Assembly: GCA_903845045.1 (NCBI GenBank) | Contig: CAIMWA010000354.1 | Coordinates: 1-37,457, forward strand | DNA length: 37,457 nt | Direction of reading: 5' to 3' | Origin: an uncultured delta proteobacterium | GTDB lineage: Bacteria; Myxococcota_A; Polyangia; Polyangiales; Ga0077539 | Shown: in pieces, positions 25,178-34,131 of the stretch | Position numbering within the stretch: the stretch's first letter is position 1 | How the letters are laid out: the number at the start of each line of letters is the position of its first letter | Notes under the pieces: generated by a model | The model's input: the letters and a program-made list of their open reading frames with translations, nothing else | What the model was told of the DNA's origin: nothing | Databases searched by the model: none | Program-made: the position numbers and the translations under genes

Positions 25178-27616
25178 ATGCCGGGAGAGCCCGCCGAGAT
25201 CGCAATTCCCGACGCGCTGCGGCTGCGCTATCGGGTGAGCTTCATCCGCTTCCAGAGCCCGTCGGCGGTGCTCTTCGAGGGTCTGGACCCCGACGAGGGG
25301 CGCACGGTGCTCGTGAAGGTGATGCGCGCCGAAGCGACGGCGTCACCGGCGGACCGGCAGCGCGTTCGACGCGAGCTGCAGAAGCTTCTCGGAGTGCGGC
25401 ACCCTTCGCTGGTTCCGGTGCTCGACCTCGGAGAGGACGGCGAGCTGCTCTGGATCGTCCGTCCGTTCATCGCCGGGGAGACCCTCGCCGAGCGCGTCGC
25501 GGCGCGCGGACGCCTCGCCCCGCAGGCGGGCGCGGAGATGGCGCTGCAGCTCTGCGGCGCGTTGGCGGAGCTTCATCGCCACGGCCTCCTGCACCGCGAC
25601 CTTCGTCCGGGGCACGTGTTGCTCGGCAACGACGGCGCCGCCCACCTCATCGACGCCGGCCTCGGACGCACCTTCGTGGGCGCCGACGGCAGGGCGCTGG
25701 TCGGAAGCCCTGGCTACGCGGCGCCCGAGGCAATCCTGGGCCAGCTCATGAGCTTTCGCTCGGACCTGTACGGGTTGGGCGCCGTCCTCTACGAGGCCGT
25801 CTCGGGCATGCCGCCGTACATGGCCATCGACCCGCGGCGGATGGCGCAGCTCCAGTGCGAGACGGACCCCGAGCCCCTCGACCCGTCGATCCCGGCGGAC
25901 CTCGCGGACCTCGTTCGCACGATGCTCGCGCGAGACCCACGCGGTCGTCCGATGAGCGCTCAGATCGTCGAGGGGCGCCTTCGGTCGATGCTTCCGGCGG
26001 CCCCCGAGGCGCCTGCGGACGACGACGATTTCGGCGAGCGCACGGTGATGACCGAGTCCGCCGCGTCGGTGCTCGGGCGCATGGAGGCCGCCGCGCCGCG
26101 CAGCGCTGGGGCAGCGGGATACGCTGCCGCACAGGCCGTGGCGATGGCCCCTGCGCAGCCGGTGCCCGCACGGCCGCCGAGCGAGCGCTCCGGGGCGGTG
26201 CCGGTGCCGGCCGAGGGCGGCCTCGACTACGAAGACGTCGGCGACACCAACGAGAACGAGGCGAGCCGCGTCTTCGGCGTGCCCGAAGCCGCCGCGGCAC
26301 CGCCGGGGGCCTTCGCTGCGCCGCCGGCTCCGAACTACGGGGGATTTGCAGCGGATCCGGCGAGCGGTGCGCGCCCGGCGCCGGCGCCGTACGTCGATCC
26401 GTCGCGGCTCGGTGGTGCCCCTATGGGTCCCGGGTACGGGCCGCCGGGGCAGGACGCGGCGCATCCGTTCCAAGGCGCGTCGTCGCTGGCGGGGACGATG
26501 CCTCCGGGTGGTGCGCCGATGGAGGCTCCGGGCTTCGCACAGCCGGCCTACGACGTCGCTCCGAGCCACACCGTCGCGATGGAGGCCCTGCCCATGGGGG
26601 CCTTCCCGGGCTACGGCGCCCCGGGCATGGGTCCTGGGATGGGCCCTGGGATGGGACCGCCGGGAGGGATGCCGGGCATGGCGCCGCCGGGCCAGCCCTG
26701 GGGACCGTATGCCGGCCCGGGAGCTCCCTATGCGCAGCCCCCACAGGGTCCGCCCATGGCGCCCCATCCCGCGAAGCCCAAGGGCGGCTCGGGGCTGCTG
26801 ATCGCACTCCTCGCCCTGGTCGGGGTCGCGGGCGCCGCGGGCTTTCTGGCGGCGCGTTCGCGTCGCGCGCGGCACGCCGACGCTCCGACGACGGCTCCGA
26901 CGACGGCTCCGGCGGCGCATCCCGCGACGCCCACGCCGGCTCCAGCGCCCGTGGCTGCGCTGCCTTCGCCCGCGGCGCCGGTCGTCGACGCGTCGATCGC
27001 CGCGGCGCCCACGGTGGACGTGCCGGCGGTGGCGGCGGCGCCCGATGCCGGTGCGGCGGTCGTGGCCGCGGCCGACGTCGCGGTGGCTCCGACGGTGGTG
27101 GCGGAGTCGACGGACGCAGGGTCCGCTCCCGAGGTCGAGGAGGCCCCGGAGGCGCCGACGGAGCCAGCCGAAACGCATGCGGCGGCACCGGCGCGTCCGC
27201 GTCCGGCGACCCAGCGCCCCGCCGCGCGGCCCGTCGTGCGCGCGGCCAACGCACACCCTGCAGGCGATGGCGGCGTCGCGACGACCCCGCTCTCCGACGC
27301 CATGCGCCGGCAGGATTGGGCCGAGGCGCGTCGTCTGCTCACCGCGGAGCTGCGTTCGCGTCCCAACGATGCCGCGGGCCACGCGCAGCTCGGATACGTC
27401 TGCGACCGCCTCGGTGACAGTCGCGCGGCGCTGAACGAGTACCGCGCGGCGACGCGCATCGACCGGCGAAACACACGCTACTTCCACCGCCTCGCGGACC
27501 TGCAGGTCGCGACCGGCGACCGTCCCGGGGCCATCGCGACGCTGCAGCAGATCCTGCGAATCAACCCGCAGGAGCCGGCCGCGCGCGCGCGCCTCGACCA
27601 GATGGGCGCGCACTGA
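25178..27616 (+). CDS. Atypical Ser/Thr kinase (probable pseudokinase) with TM helix and TPR tail
   Basis: The ATG at 25178 gives 812 residues. The kinase fold (about 18-280) keeps Lys47, Glu66, HRD (139-141), Asp159 and APE. However, it has no glycine loop, reads LRPGH instead of LKPEN (Asn replaced by His146), and DAG instead of DFG. Binding of Mg-ATP is thus doubtful and a scaffold or weakly active enzyme is likely. A long disordered region follows, rich in Pro, Ala and Gly with a Met-Gly-Pro repeat around 26620-26690. One transmembrane helix lies near residues 535-555, then an Ala/Pro/Val-rich periplasmic stretch, and about three TPRs at the C-terminus (AEARRLLTAELRSRPNDAAGHAQLGYV). Tandem low-complexity repeats make the gene prone to length change. 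It diverges from prmA. Confidence 0.8.
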   Translation: MPGEPAEIAIPDALRLRYRVSFIRFQSPSAVLFEGLDPDEGRTVLVKVMRAEATASPADRQRVRRELQKLLGVRHPSLVPVLDLGEDGELLWIVRPFIAGETLAERVAARGRLAPQAGAEMALQLCGALAELHRHGLLHRDLRPGHVLLGNDGAAHLIDAGLGRTFVGADGRALVGSPGYAAPEAILGQLMSFRSDLYGLGAVLYEAVSGMPPYMAIDPRRMAQLQCETDPEPLDPSIPADLADLVRTMLARDPRGRPMSAQIVEGRLRSMLPAAPEAPADDDDFGERTVMTESAASVLGRMEAAAPRSAGAAGYAAAQAVAMAPAQPVPARPPSERSGAVPVPAEGGLDYEDVGDTNENEASRVFGVPEAAAAPPGAFAAPPAPNYGGFAADPASGARPAPAPYVDPSRLGGAPMGPGYGPPGQDAAHPFQGASSLAGTMPPGGAPMEAPGFAQPAYDVAPSHTVAMEALPMGAFPGYGAPGMGPGMGPGMGPPGGMPGMAPPGQPWGPYAGPGAPYAQPPQGPPMAPHPAKPKGGSGLLIALLALVGVAGAAGFLAARSRRARHADAPTTAPTTAPAAHPATPTPAPAPVAALPSPAAPVVDASIAAAPTVDVPAVAAAPDAGAAVVAAADVAVAPTVVAESTDAGSAPEVEEAPEAPTEPAETHAAAPARPRPATQRPAARPVVRAANAHPAGDGGVATTPLSDAMRRQDWAEARRLLTAELRSRPNDAAGHAQLGYVCDRLGDSRAALNEYRAATRIDRRNTRYFHRLADLQVATGDRPGAIATLQQILRINPQEPAARARLDQMGAH

Positions 27617-27652
27617 GGGCTGCGGCGCCGCAGGGCGCGGCATGCAGAACGC

Positions 27653-27681
27653 TCGCGACGGGCGTGGGATCGGACTACGAT
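27653..27681 (+). promoter_or_regulatory. Putative promoter of the Cys-rich lipoprotein gene
   Basis: TCGCGA (27653-27658) and TACGAT (27676-27681) are 17 bases apart; only six bases separate the hexamer from the ATG at 27688, predicting a leaderless mRNA. Confidence 0.35.
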
Positions 27682-27687
27682 GGCGCC

Positions 27688-28575
27688 ATGATGCTTCGTG
27701 CCGTGGCCTCGGGAATCGTGGTGCTCCTCGCATCGAGCGCCGTCGGCTGCGGATCGTCGAGCGGTGGCGTCGACGACGCCGGGTTCGTGGACCTCGGCGC
27801 GACGGACCTCGGGACGTCGGACACCGGCGCGGTGACGGACCGGGGCGCGCCCAGCGACCGGGGCACCGTGGACGCGGGAGCTCCGGCGGCCTGCGGGGCG
27901 GGCCTCGGCGCGTGCAACATCGCGACGAACGCGGGCTGCACCACCGGCAACGGCTGCTACGCGGTGCGCGGCGCCGACGGTGGCGTCGCGTCGCAGTGCG
28001 CGATGGCGGGCGCGCATGGCTGGGGTGACACGTGCGCGTCGGCGAACGACTGCCGCGAGGGCTTCGCGTGCCTCGGCTCCCCGGGCAGCTGCATGAAGCT
28101 CTGCTGCGGGTCGGACAACGCCTCGTGCCGCGACGAGACCCGCGGCGGGCGCGCGGGAGCGCTCTGCGCCGGCGGCATCACCGGCACCGACGTTCGCACG
28201 TGCATGGACGCCACGAACTGCGACGTCTACGCGACCACGAACAACGGCTGCCCGGCGGACCGCCCGCGCTGCGAGTTCATCGCCGCCGACGGCACCACCA
28301 ACTGCTTCGCCGCCCAGGCCGGCTCGCCGACGAGCGCCGAGGGCGGTCCATGCTGCGTGAACAACCGCTGCCAGCCGGGCTTCGTGTGCGTTCCGCGGGA
28401 CCTGTCGATGGCGACGGCGGCGTGCATCGAGGCCTCGCCGAACCGCCTCTGCCGTCGCGCCTGCGACATGAACCGCAGCCCCGACGCCGGGACGCAGTGC
28501 CCCTCGGGGCAGGCGTGCACCGTGGGGTTCAACGGTGCGCCGACGGGCTACGGAGCCTGCGCGCCCTCGATGTGA
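27688..28575 (+). CDS. Cys-rich lipoprotein of unknown function
   Basis: The 295-residue protein begins MMLR (the second Met at 27691 is equally possible) and has a lipobox SAVGC with Cys21. Next come a Gly/Ser stretch and an Asp/Thr/Gly-rich linker (repeats of DLG.TD.G), followed by about 230 residues with some twenty cysteines in short loops (CGAGLGACNIATNAGC, CMKLCCG, GGPCCVNNRC), ending in GYGACAPSM. The linker and cysteine spacing are those of surface lipoproteins common in Polyangia and related Myxococcota. No enzymatic motif is seen. Its last 28 bases overlap the 3' end of the gene on the opposite strand. Confidence 0.75.
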   Translation: MMLRAVASGIVVLLASSAVGCGSSSGGVDDAGFVDLGATDLGTSDTGAVTDRGAPSDRGTVDAGAPAACGAGLGACNIATNAGCTTGNGCYAVRGADGGVASQCAMAGAHGWGDTCASANDCREGFACLGSPGSCMKLCCGSDNASCRDETRGGRAGALCAGGITGTDVRTCMDATNCDVYATTNNGCPADRPRCEFIAADGTTNCFAAQAGSPTSAEGGPCCVNNRCQPGFVCVPRDLSMATAACIEASPNRLCRRACDMNRSPDAGTQCPSGQACTVGFNGAPTGYGACAPSM

Positions 28576-30023
28576 TCGTCGACGCCGGGCGCGTCGACCC
28601 GGCACCCGATGCGCGCGAGGCCCAGACGCCGGGCCGAGTCGTGCCCGACGTCGGCGGAGAGCCAGGCCACCACGGCGCCGCGCTCGGTGGGGCTGATGGC
28701 GAGGTCGACGACGGCGCCAGGCTCGTCCTCGGTGAGGAGGTCGACGAACCAGCGCGCCGGCGTGCGCACCGCCGCCGTTCCGACGGAGAGCCGCGGCGCG
28801 AGGTCCGGGGCAGCCCCGGGACGTGACGCCACGACGAGCGCGCCCCCGGGGCTCCACGCGACCATCGGGTCCCACACCGGCGGAAGCGTGCGCGACGGCG
28901 GAGCGCCGTGCGGCGACGCCACGACGAGCTCGACGAGGCTGCCGTCTCCCTGCGTCGCAGGCACGTCACGGCGCGCGGTGACCCCCCAGGACGAGAGCAC
29001 CGGCCCCCACCATCCGGCCCCCGACAGCACGCGCACCGCCGCGCCCGGCTCGCCCGACGAGGGCAGCGCCGTCACCGACGCAGTGCGCAAGTCGATGCCG
29101 TCACGACGCCAGACGCCAGCGGCCGGACCGTCGGCGACGGTCCACGCGGCCGAGAGGTCCATGCCGTGGCTCTCGAGGCCGGCGACCGCGGCGCCACGAC
29201 CTTCGTCGCGAGCGGCGGCGGTGAGCTCCAGCGGCGGGCGGACGGGACGACCCGTTCCATCGAGGAACCACACGCTCTCGCGGCGCAGCGGCGCCATGCC
29301 CGGCGCGGTGGCCACGCTCTCGCCGAAGACCACGGCGGTGCCGCCCTGCCAGACCACCGGCGGCGCGTCGATGTCGAGCGCCCCGCTGCCCTCGATGATC
29401 CTCGCCGGCGAGCGCAATTCGCCGTGCCAGCCGAGCTGCGTGAGCTCGATGGGGCGGTCGTCGCGGCGGCGCATGCCGGCATCGGTGCGCGCGTACGCAA
29501 GCACCGCCGCGTCGTTCTCGCGAAGCACCAGCGATGCGTCCGGCGCGAAGCCCGGGGCGTCCCAGACGCGGGGCGCGTCGTCCTCCCAGGCGACCCACTT
29601 CGAGGCGGGGAACGACCATCCCTGGCGGCCGCGGTTCGGTCGTCCGAGGGTGACCAACGCCACCGCCCGCGCACCGCGGCTCGCGAGAGCCACCTGCAGC
29701 GGCACCATGCTCCCGGTGCCGAGGTCGACGAGGCGCACCGGACCCTCGGGAGCGCAGGACGTCCACGGCTCGCGGCCTTCGTTCGCAGCCGCGACGGCGC
29801 GCTGCGCCCCGCTCGACGCCCCGCCCTCGCCCTCGCGGTCGAGCAGGAAGTCTTCGGTGGCCATGTCGCCGAAGCGCGCGAGCCTCGCCGCGAGGGTCTC
29901 CGCGAGGCCCACCGCCATGCCCTCGGCGAGCGGCCCCGGGAGCGCGCCCTCGTCACGTGACTGCGCCCGGGCGGACGCCGCGACGAGCGCGACGACGGCG
30001 GACGCGAGCAAGGAACGGCGCAT
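28548..30023 (-). CDS. Secreted protein of unknown function, possibly beta-propeller
   Basis: The ATG at 30023 (alternative ATG at 30038) gives 491 residues with a Sec signal peptide cleaved after ARA (residue 20). The frame stays open far upstream, antisense to the ABC-F gene, but that extension is not gene-like. The mature protein contains many short beta-strands with Trp and Gly-Asp turns (KWVAWEDDAPRVW, PPVVWQGGTAVVF, DPMVAWSPGGALVV, RGAVVAWLSADVG), suggesting a repeat beta fold such as a propeller. Only two cysteines are present (CAPEG and IGCRVD). No known domain was recognised. Its 3' end overlaps that of the Cys-rich lipoprotein gene; upstream it diverges from the ABC-F gene. Confidence 0.7.
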   Translation of the reverse strand: MRRSLLASAVVALVAASARAQSRDEGALPGPLAEGMAVGLAETLAARLARFGDMATEDFLLDREGEGGASSGAQRAVAAANEGREPWTSCAPEGPVRLVDLGTGSMVPLQVALASRGARAVALVTLGRPNRGRQGWSFPASKWVAWEDDAPRVWDAPGFAPDASLVLRENDAAVLAYARTDAGMRRRDDRPIELTQLGWHGELRSPARIIEGSGALDIDAPPVVWQGGTAVVFGESVATAPGMAPLRRESVWFLDGTGRPVRPPLELTAAARDEGRGAAVAGLESHGMDLSAAWTVADGPAAGVWRRDGIDLRTASVTALPSSGEPGAAVRVLSGAGWWGPVLSSWGVTARRDVPATQGDGSLVELVVASPHGAPPSRTLPPVWDPMVAWSPGGALVVASRPGAAPDLAPRLSVGTAAVRTPARWFVDLLTEDEPGAVVDLAISPTERGAVVAWLSADVGHDSARRLGLARIGCRVDAPGVDDHIEGAQAP

Positions 30024-30082
30024 CGGTGCACCGCGCATTGGGCAACGCCGCCGCGCCGCGCGCAACTCCTCTGCGAACGGAA

Positions 30083-30111
30083 TCGCACCGCGAGGGGGCG
30101 GCGGGCATACT
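30083..30111 (+). promoter_or_regulatory. Putative promoter of the ABC-F gene
   Basis: TCGCAC (30083-30088) and CATACT (30106-30111) are 17 bases apart; the -10 ends eight bases before the GTG start at 30120, again predicting a leaderless transcript. Confidence 0.4.
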
Positions 30112-30119
30112 GCGCGCCC

Positions 30120-32036
30120 GTGACCGCGCTGACCGCCGACCATGTCGTTCGCCACGTCGGATCCTCGACGATCCTTCGAGACGTCTCGCTCACCGTCGAC
30201 CTCGGCGAGCGCATCGGCCTCATCGGCGCCAACGGGTCGGGCAAGAGCACCCTCGCCCGCATCCTCGCGGGCCTGGAGCCGCCGGACCAGGGCACCGTCG
30301 CCCGGCGCCGCGGCCTGCGATGCATGCTGCTGCCGCAGGAGCCCGTGCTCGCCCCGGACCTCACGGTGTTCGCCACCGTCGAATCGGGCCTCGACCGCTG
30401 GCGCGCGGCGACGGAGCGCTTTGCCGAGGTCTCGAGCGCCCTCGACACCGCCGTGGCCGATCACGACGCCCTCTTGCACGAGCAGGCCGAGCTCGCGGCG
30501 CGCATCGAGGCGCTCGGGGGCTGGGACGCGCGACACCGCGTCGAGGCGATGCTTCAACACGTCGGGCTGACGCGCCACGACGCCCTGGTGGGCACGCTCA
30601 GCGGCGGCGAGCGGCGGCGCACGGCCCTGGCGCAGCTGCTCGTGGCGGCGCCGGACATCGCCATCCTCGACGAGCCGACGAACCACCTCGACGCCGACAC
30701 CATCGCGTGGCTCGAGGAGTTCCTGACGCGGGAGTACGCGGGCGCGCTCATCACCATCACGCACGACCGCTACCTGCTCGACCGCGCCGTCACACGCATG
30801 GTCGAACTCGACCTGGGCACCGTCACCTCGTACCCCGGGCGCTACCGCGACTACCTCGTGCTGCGCGCCGAGAAGCTGGCCGCCGAGGCCCGCGTCGAGG
30901 CCAAGCGGGTGAACACGCTCCGTCGAGAGACCGAGTGGCTCTCGCGGGGTCCCGCGGCCCGCACGACGAAGCAGCGCGCGCGCATCGAGCGCGCCGAGGA
31001 GCTCGCGGAGACGGTCTCGTCGTCGCGGCGCACGAACGTCGACGTGAACCTCGCTGCGGCCGTGGCGCAGAGCGGGCGGCGGGTGCTCGAGTTCCGCGGG
31101 GCGAGCGTCACCGTGGCCGACCGCACGTTGGTGCGCGGTCTGGACCTCGTGCTCGCTCCAGGCGAGCGCCTCGGCATCGTGGGCGCCAACGGCACCGGCA
31201 AGACGTCGCTGCTGCGCGCGGCCCTCGGCGAGATCGAGCCCAGCGCCGGCGAGGTGATCCGCCCGCCGAAGACGCGCATCGCGTACTTCGACCAGACGCG
31301 CGGCGCGGTGGACCTCGACCGCACGGTGATCGCGCACGTGACCTCGGACGGCGACCGCGTGCGCGTGGGCGACCGATGGGTGGAGCCGCACGCGTGGCTC
31401 GACCGCTTCGGCTTCGACGCCGGGCGCCAGCGGCAGAGCGCGCGGCTGCTGTCGGGCGGCGAGCGGGCGCGGCTGGCCCTCGCGGTGCTGCTGCGCGGCG
31501 AGTCGAACCTGCTGCTCCTCGACGAGCCCACGAACGACCTCGACCTCGCGACGCTCGCCGTGCTCGAGGACTTCCTGCTCGATTGGACCGGGGCGGCGAT
31601 CATCGTCAGCCACGACCGGTATTTTCTCGACCGCGTGGCCACGTCGATCCTGTCGTTCGAGGGCGACGGCGAGACGGTGCACGACCGCGGCGACTGGGAG
31701 GCCCACCTCGCCGCCCGCGACGAGCGTCGCACCGCCAAGCGCGTGGAGGTCGAGGCCCCGCGCAAGGAGGCCCCGCGCAGCAAGGCTCCCTCGGACGGAC
31801 CAAAGCCCCTGACGCCCCCGGAGCTTCGAGAGCTCGACGGGCTCATGGATCGCATCGACGCCGCCGAGTCCGAGGTGCACCGCCTCGAGACGGCCCTCGC
31901 GGACCCGGGGCTCTACGCCCGGGGCGGGGGCGCCGACGTGCAGGCGCTCATCGCGACGACGGAGGCGGCTCGCGCGACGGTGCAGCAGCTCCTGGCGCGC
32001 TGGGAGGCGCTGGAGCTTCGTCGCGGAGGACGCTGA
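30120..32036 (+). CDS. uup: ABC-F family ATPase, Uup type
   Basis: The 638-residue soluble protein has two ABC cassettes and no membrane domain. Walker A motifs are GANGSGKST (36-44) and GANGTGKTS (about 355-363). Signatures are LSGGERRR (about 160) and LSGGERAR (about 443). Walker B motifs are ILDEPTNHLD and LLDEPTNDLD, followed by H-loop histidines (ITHDRY, VSHDRY). The inter-cassette linker has the basic SRGPAARTTKQRARIERAEEL helix of ABC-F proteins. The C-terminal 70 residues form a Leu/Ala-rich coiled coil, as in the nucleic-acid-binding tail of Uup, which separates it from EttA. ABC-F proteins act on the ribosome; Uup also affects transposon excision and fitness. The GTG start lacks a Shine-Dalgarno. 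Confidence 0.92.
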   Translation: MTALTADHVVRHVGSSTILRDVSLTVDLGERIGLIGANGSGKSTLARILAGLEPPDQGTVARRRGLRCMLLPQEPVLAPDLTVFATVESGLDRWRAATERFAEVSSALDTAVADHDALLHEQAELAARIEALGGWDARHRVEAMLQHVGLTRHDALVGTLSGGERRRTALAQLLVAAPDIAILDEPTNHLDADTIAWLEEFLTREYAGALITITHDRYLLDRAVTRMVELDLGTVTSYPGRYRDYLVLRAEKLAAEARVEAKRVNTLRRETEWLSRGPAARTTKQRARIERAEELAETVSSSRRTNVDVNLAAAVAQSGRRVLEFRGASVTVADRTLVRGLDLVLAPGERLGIVGANGTGKTSLLRAALGEIEPSAGEVIRPPKTRIAYFDQTRGAVDLDRTVIAHVTSDGDRVRVGDRWVEPHAWLDRFGFDAGRQRQSARLLSGGERARLALAVLLRGESNLLLLDEPTNDLDLATLAVLEDFLLDWTGAAIIVSHDRYFLDRVATSILSFEGDGETVHDRGDWEAHLAARDERRTAKRVEVEAPRKEAPRSKAPSDGPKPLTPPELRELDGLMDRIDAAESEVHRLETALADPGLYARGGGADVQALIATTEAARATVQQLLARWEALELRRGGR

Positions 32037-32059
32037 GCGGAGCGTTCACGGAGTTGGTG

Positions 32060-32065
32060 TATCGT
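32060..32065 (+). promoter_or_regulatory. Putative -10 element of the DUF4397 lipoprotein gene
   Basis: TATCGT followed by GCGCGG lies exactly eight bases before the ATG at 32074, as at the ABC-F gene. No convincing -35 was found. Confidence 0.35.
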
Positions 32066-32073
32066 GCGCGGCC

Positions 32074-33060
32074 ATGAAGACCGCCCGCGTCGTCCCGTCG
32101 ACCTCGGTGCTCGCGCTGACCCTCGCCGTGGCGGGGTGTGGAAGCGCGCCGGCGCCGGCCCCCACGGCGCATTACAGCGCTGAAGAGCTGAACAACGCCG
32201 CTCGGCCGGGCCTGCCCGAGGAGGACCCCGACGCGCCGCTTCCGGCGACGACGGCGGCGTCTGCGCAGGCCGTGGCTCCCCCGCCGATGGCCGCGGTGCG
32301 CGTCATCCACGCGTCCCCGGATCGCCCGCTCGCGTCGGTGGACCTCTACCTCGACGACCAGACGACGCCCGCGGCCACGGCGTTGGCGTACCGCTCCATC
32401 ACCGGAGCGCTGCGCGTGACCCCGGGCGAACACGCGGTGCCGGTTCGCATCGCCGGGACCGCGGCTACCGAAGCGGCTCCGGCGACGGCGCACACTCCCG
32501 CGCTCGAGGGCGATCATCGGTACACGGTGATCGCGCACACCGGCGCGCACGGGGTCGCCTTCGCGGCCGCCGACGACGACCTCGCGGCGCCCGATGCGGG
32601 GCACGCCAAGGTGCGCTTCTTCCACGCCGTCGTGGGTGTTCCTGCGGTGGACGTGTGCCGCCCGGCGACGCCTGCGCGCGCTGCGGCGGCAGGGCATCCC
32701 GCGGAGCCCGCGCACCCCGCGACGGCGGTGTTCGCCAACGTCGCGCCGGGGACCTTCGGCACCGAGGGCTACGTCGACGTCGTCGGCGGCGCCGCGGTCA
32801 CGCTGCAGCTTCGCGGGCACGGCGCGCGTCCCTGCGCAGGTGCGGCGCTGGGCGCGGTGACCTTCACGCCGGCGGATCGTTCGGTGACCACCGCCGTGGC
32901 CGTGGGCCGCACGACGCCGCCGGCCGCGCCGCGCGCGCTACTGCTCTGCTCCGACGGGACCTTCGAGGGCGAGCCGACCTGCGTCGGCCACGCGCTCACG
33001 CCGACGGGAGCACCGCCGCCCGCAGCTTCGTCACCTCGTCCCGCGCCCCCAGCACGATGA
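32074..33060 (+). CDS. DUF4397-domain lipoprotein
   Basis: This 328-residue protein has a lipoprotein signal with lipobox LAVAGC (Cys22) and a Pro/Ala-rich linker. The domain starting at about residue 73 matches DUF4397: VRVIHASPD, VDLYLD, YRSITGALRVTPGEHAVPVRIAG, and after the repeat unit KVRFFHAVVGVPAVDVC. These beta-sandwich domains occur in secreted or cell-surface proteins of unknown role. The C-terminus is Pro/Ala/Ser-rich. The final 65 bases overlap the 3' end of the potassium channel gene on the opposite strand. The ATG has no Shine-Dalgarno but a TATCGT hexamer eight bases away. Confidence 0.82.
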   Translation: MKTARVVPSTSVLALTLAVAGCGSAPAPAPTAHYSAEELNNAARPGLPEEDPDAPLPATTAASAQAVAPPPMAAVRVIHASPDRPLASVDLYLDDQTTPAATALAYRSITGALRVTPGEHAVPVRIAGTAATEAAPATAHTPALEGDHRYTVIAHTGAHGVAFAAADDDLAAPDAGHAKVRFFHAVVGVPAVDVCRPATPARAAAAGHPAEPAHPATAVFANVAPGTFGTEGYVDVVGGAAVTLQLRGHGARPCAGAALGAVTFTPADRSVTTAVAVGRTTPPAAPRALLLCSDGTFEGEPTCVGHALTPTGAPPPAASSPRPAPPAR

Positions 33061-34021
33061 GCGTGCAGCCCGGGTGCAGCACCTGCTCGCCGCCCGGGTT
33101 GAAGCAGTAGGTGCCGTCCTCGAGGCGCACCGCTACCACCAGCACGTCGCAGACCTTTCGCAGCGCCGCCGTCGCAAGCGTGCGGTTGGCGAGCACGCTC
33201 TCGCCGTGCACCGTCGCCTCCTCGATGCGCAGCACGTGGTCGGGGTCGCGCAGCATCTGATCGAGGAACTCGGTGACGTTGGGGCGGATCATCTCGCTGA
33301 CGAGGCGCATGCCGCCGATGCGGTTCGTCGACACGACCTTGTCGGCGCCGGCCTTGCGCATCTTCGGCTCGGCGGCGGCCTCGACGGCCTTGGTGATGAT
33401 CCGCAGGCTCGGGTTCAACGATCGCGCGCTGAGCGTGATGTAGAGGTTCTCGGGGTCGTCGGAGAGGGCCGCGACGAGACCGAAGGCGCGGTCGATGCCC
33501 GCGGCGGAAAGGGTGCCGTCCTCGGCCGCGTCGCCGACGAGGTAGAGCACGTCGTGGTGCTCGTCGTGCAGCTTGCGCAGGGCCTCTTCGTTGGTGTCGA
33601 CGGCGACGAAGGGCGTGCGCGTCAGCCGGAGTTCGTTCACCACCTGCGACCCGGTGCGGCCGACGCCGCAGACGATGACGTGCCCTTGGAGCTTCTCGAT
33701 GGCCTTCTTCATGCGGTTCCGCTCGAACAGGTCGCGCAGGTCGCCCTCGACCACGAGGGCCGTCACCACCGACGCGAAGTACACCACGGTGCCGGTGCCC
33801 AGCACGATGAGCAGCATCGTGAAGGCCCGCGCCGCGGTCATGTGGTCCATGCCCGGGAGCTCGCCGTAGCCGACGGTGCTCAGCGTGATCACCACGTGAA
33901 AGAGCGCCTCGAACCACGACCAGCGACCGTGCCCGAGGGTGTGCATCCCCACGGTGCCGATGACGAGGGTCAGCAGCAGCAGCAGGAACGCGATCTTGAT
34001 GCGGCGCGCGATGGCGAGCAT
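32996..34021 (-). CDS. Potassium channel with RCK (TrkA-N/TrkA-C) domains
   Basis: The 341-residue protein has two membrane helices (about 9-27 and 63-90) flanking a pore loop with the selectivity filter TVGYGE (49-54). This is followed by a cytoplasmic RCK domain with a Rossmann motif GVGRTG (119-124) and a TrkA-C ligand-binding tail ([26 protein letters not shown]). This is the classic MthK/Kch-type arrangement, so it should form a tetrameric K+ channel gated by a ligand such as Ca2+ or a nucleotide. Length is typical (336 in MthK). No clear ribosome site precedes the ATG. It diverges from upp, and its end overlaps the DUF4397 gene by 65 bases. Confidence 0.92.
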   Translation of the reverse strand: MLAIARRIKIAFLLLLLTLVIGTVGMHTLGHGRWSWFEALFHVVITLSTVGYGELPGMDHMTAARAFTMLLIVLGTGTVVYFASVVTALVVEGDLRDLFERNRMKKAIEKLQGHVIVCGVGRTGSQVVNELRLTRTPFVAVDTNEEALRKLHDEHHDVLYLVGDAAEDGTLSAAGIDRAFGLVAALSDDPENLYITLSARSLNPSLRIITKAVEAAAEPKMRKAGADKVVSTNRIGGMRLVSEMIRPNVTEFLDQMLRDPDHVLRIEEATVHGESVLANRTLATAALRKVCDVLVVAVRLEDGTYCFNPGGEQVLHPGCTLIVLGARDEVTKLRAAVLPSA

Positions 34022-34118
34022 GGCGGCGTCGCCCGTTCGACCATGGCCCGTGGTGCGTTGTCGACCCCATGCGCGCCCCGCGCGGAACTTGCGCTGGCCC
34101 TCGGTGCGCGCCCCGCCG

Positions 34119-34124
34119 TAGGAT
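34119..34124 (+). promoter_or_regulatory. Putative -10 element of upp
   Basis: TAGGAT lies seven bases before the upp ATG at 34132. The region TTGCGC at 34089 is too far (24 bases) to be a normal -35. Alternatively the AGGA could serve as a weak ribosome site. Confidence 0.3.
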
Positions 34125-34131
34125 CGCCGCC

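Noticed and set aside
24229..27417. Long plus-strand open frame spanning prmA and the atypical kinase
   Set aside because: Arg/Ala-rich shadow of prmA and an out-of-frame reading of the kinase gene.
30024..31880. Upstream extension of the secreted-protein frame (minus) antisense to the ABC-F gene
   Set aside because: A clear signal peptide starts at 30023 and the extension is Arg/His-rich shadow sequence of uup.
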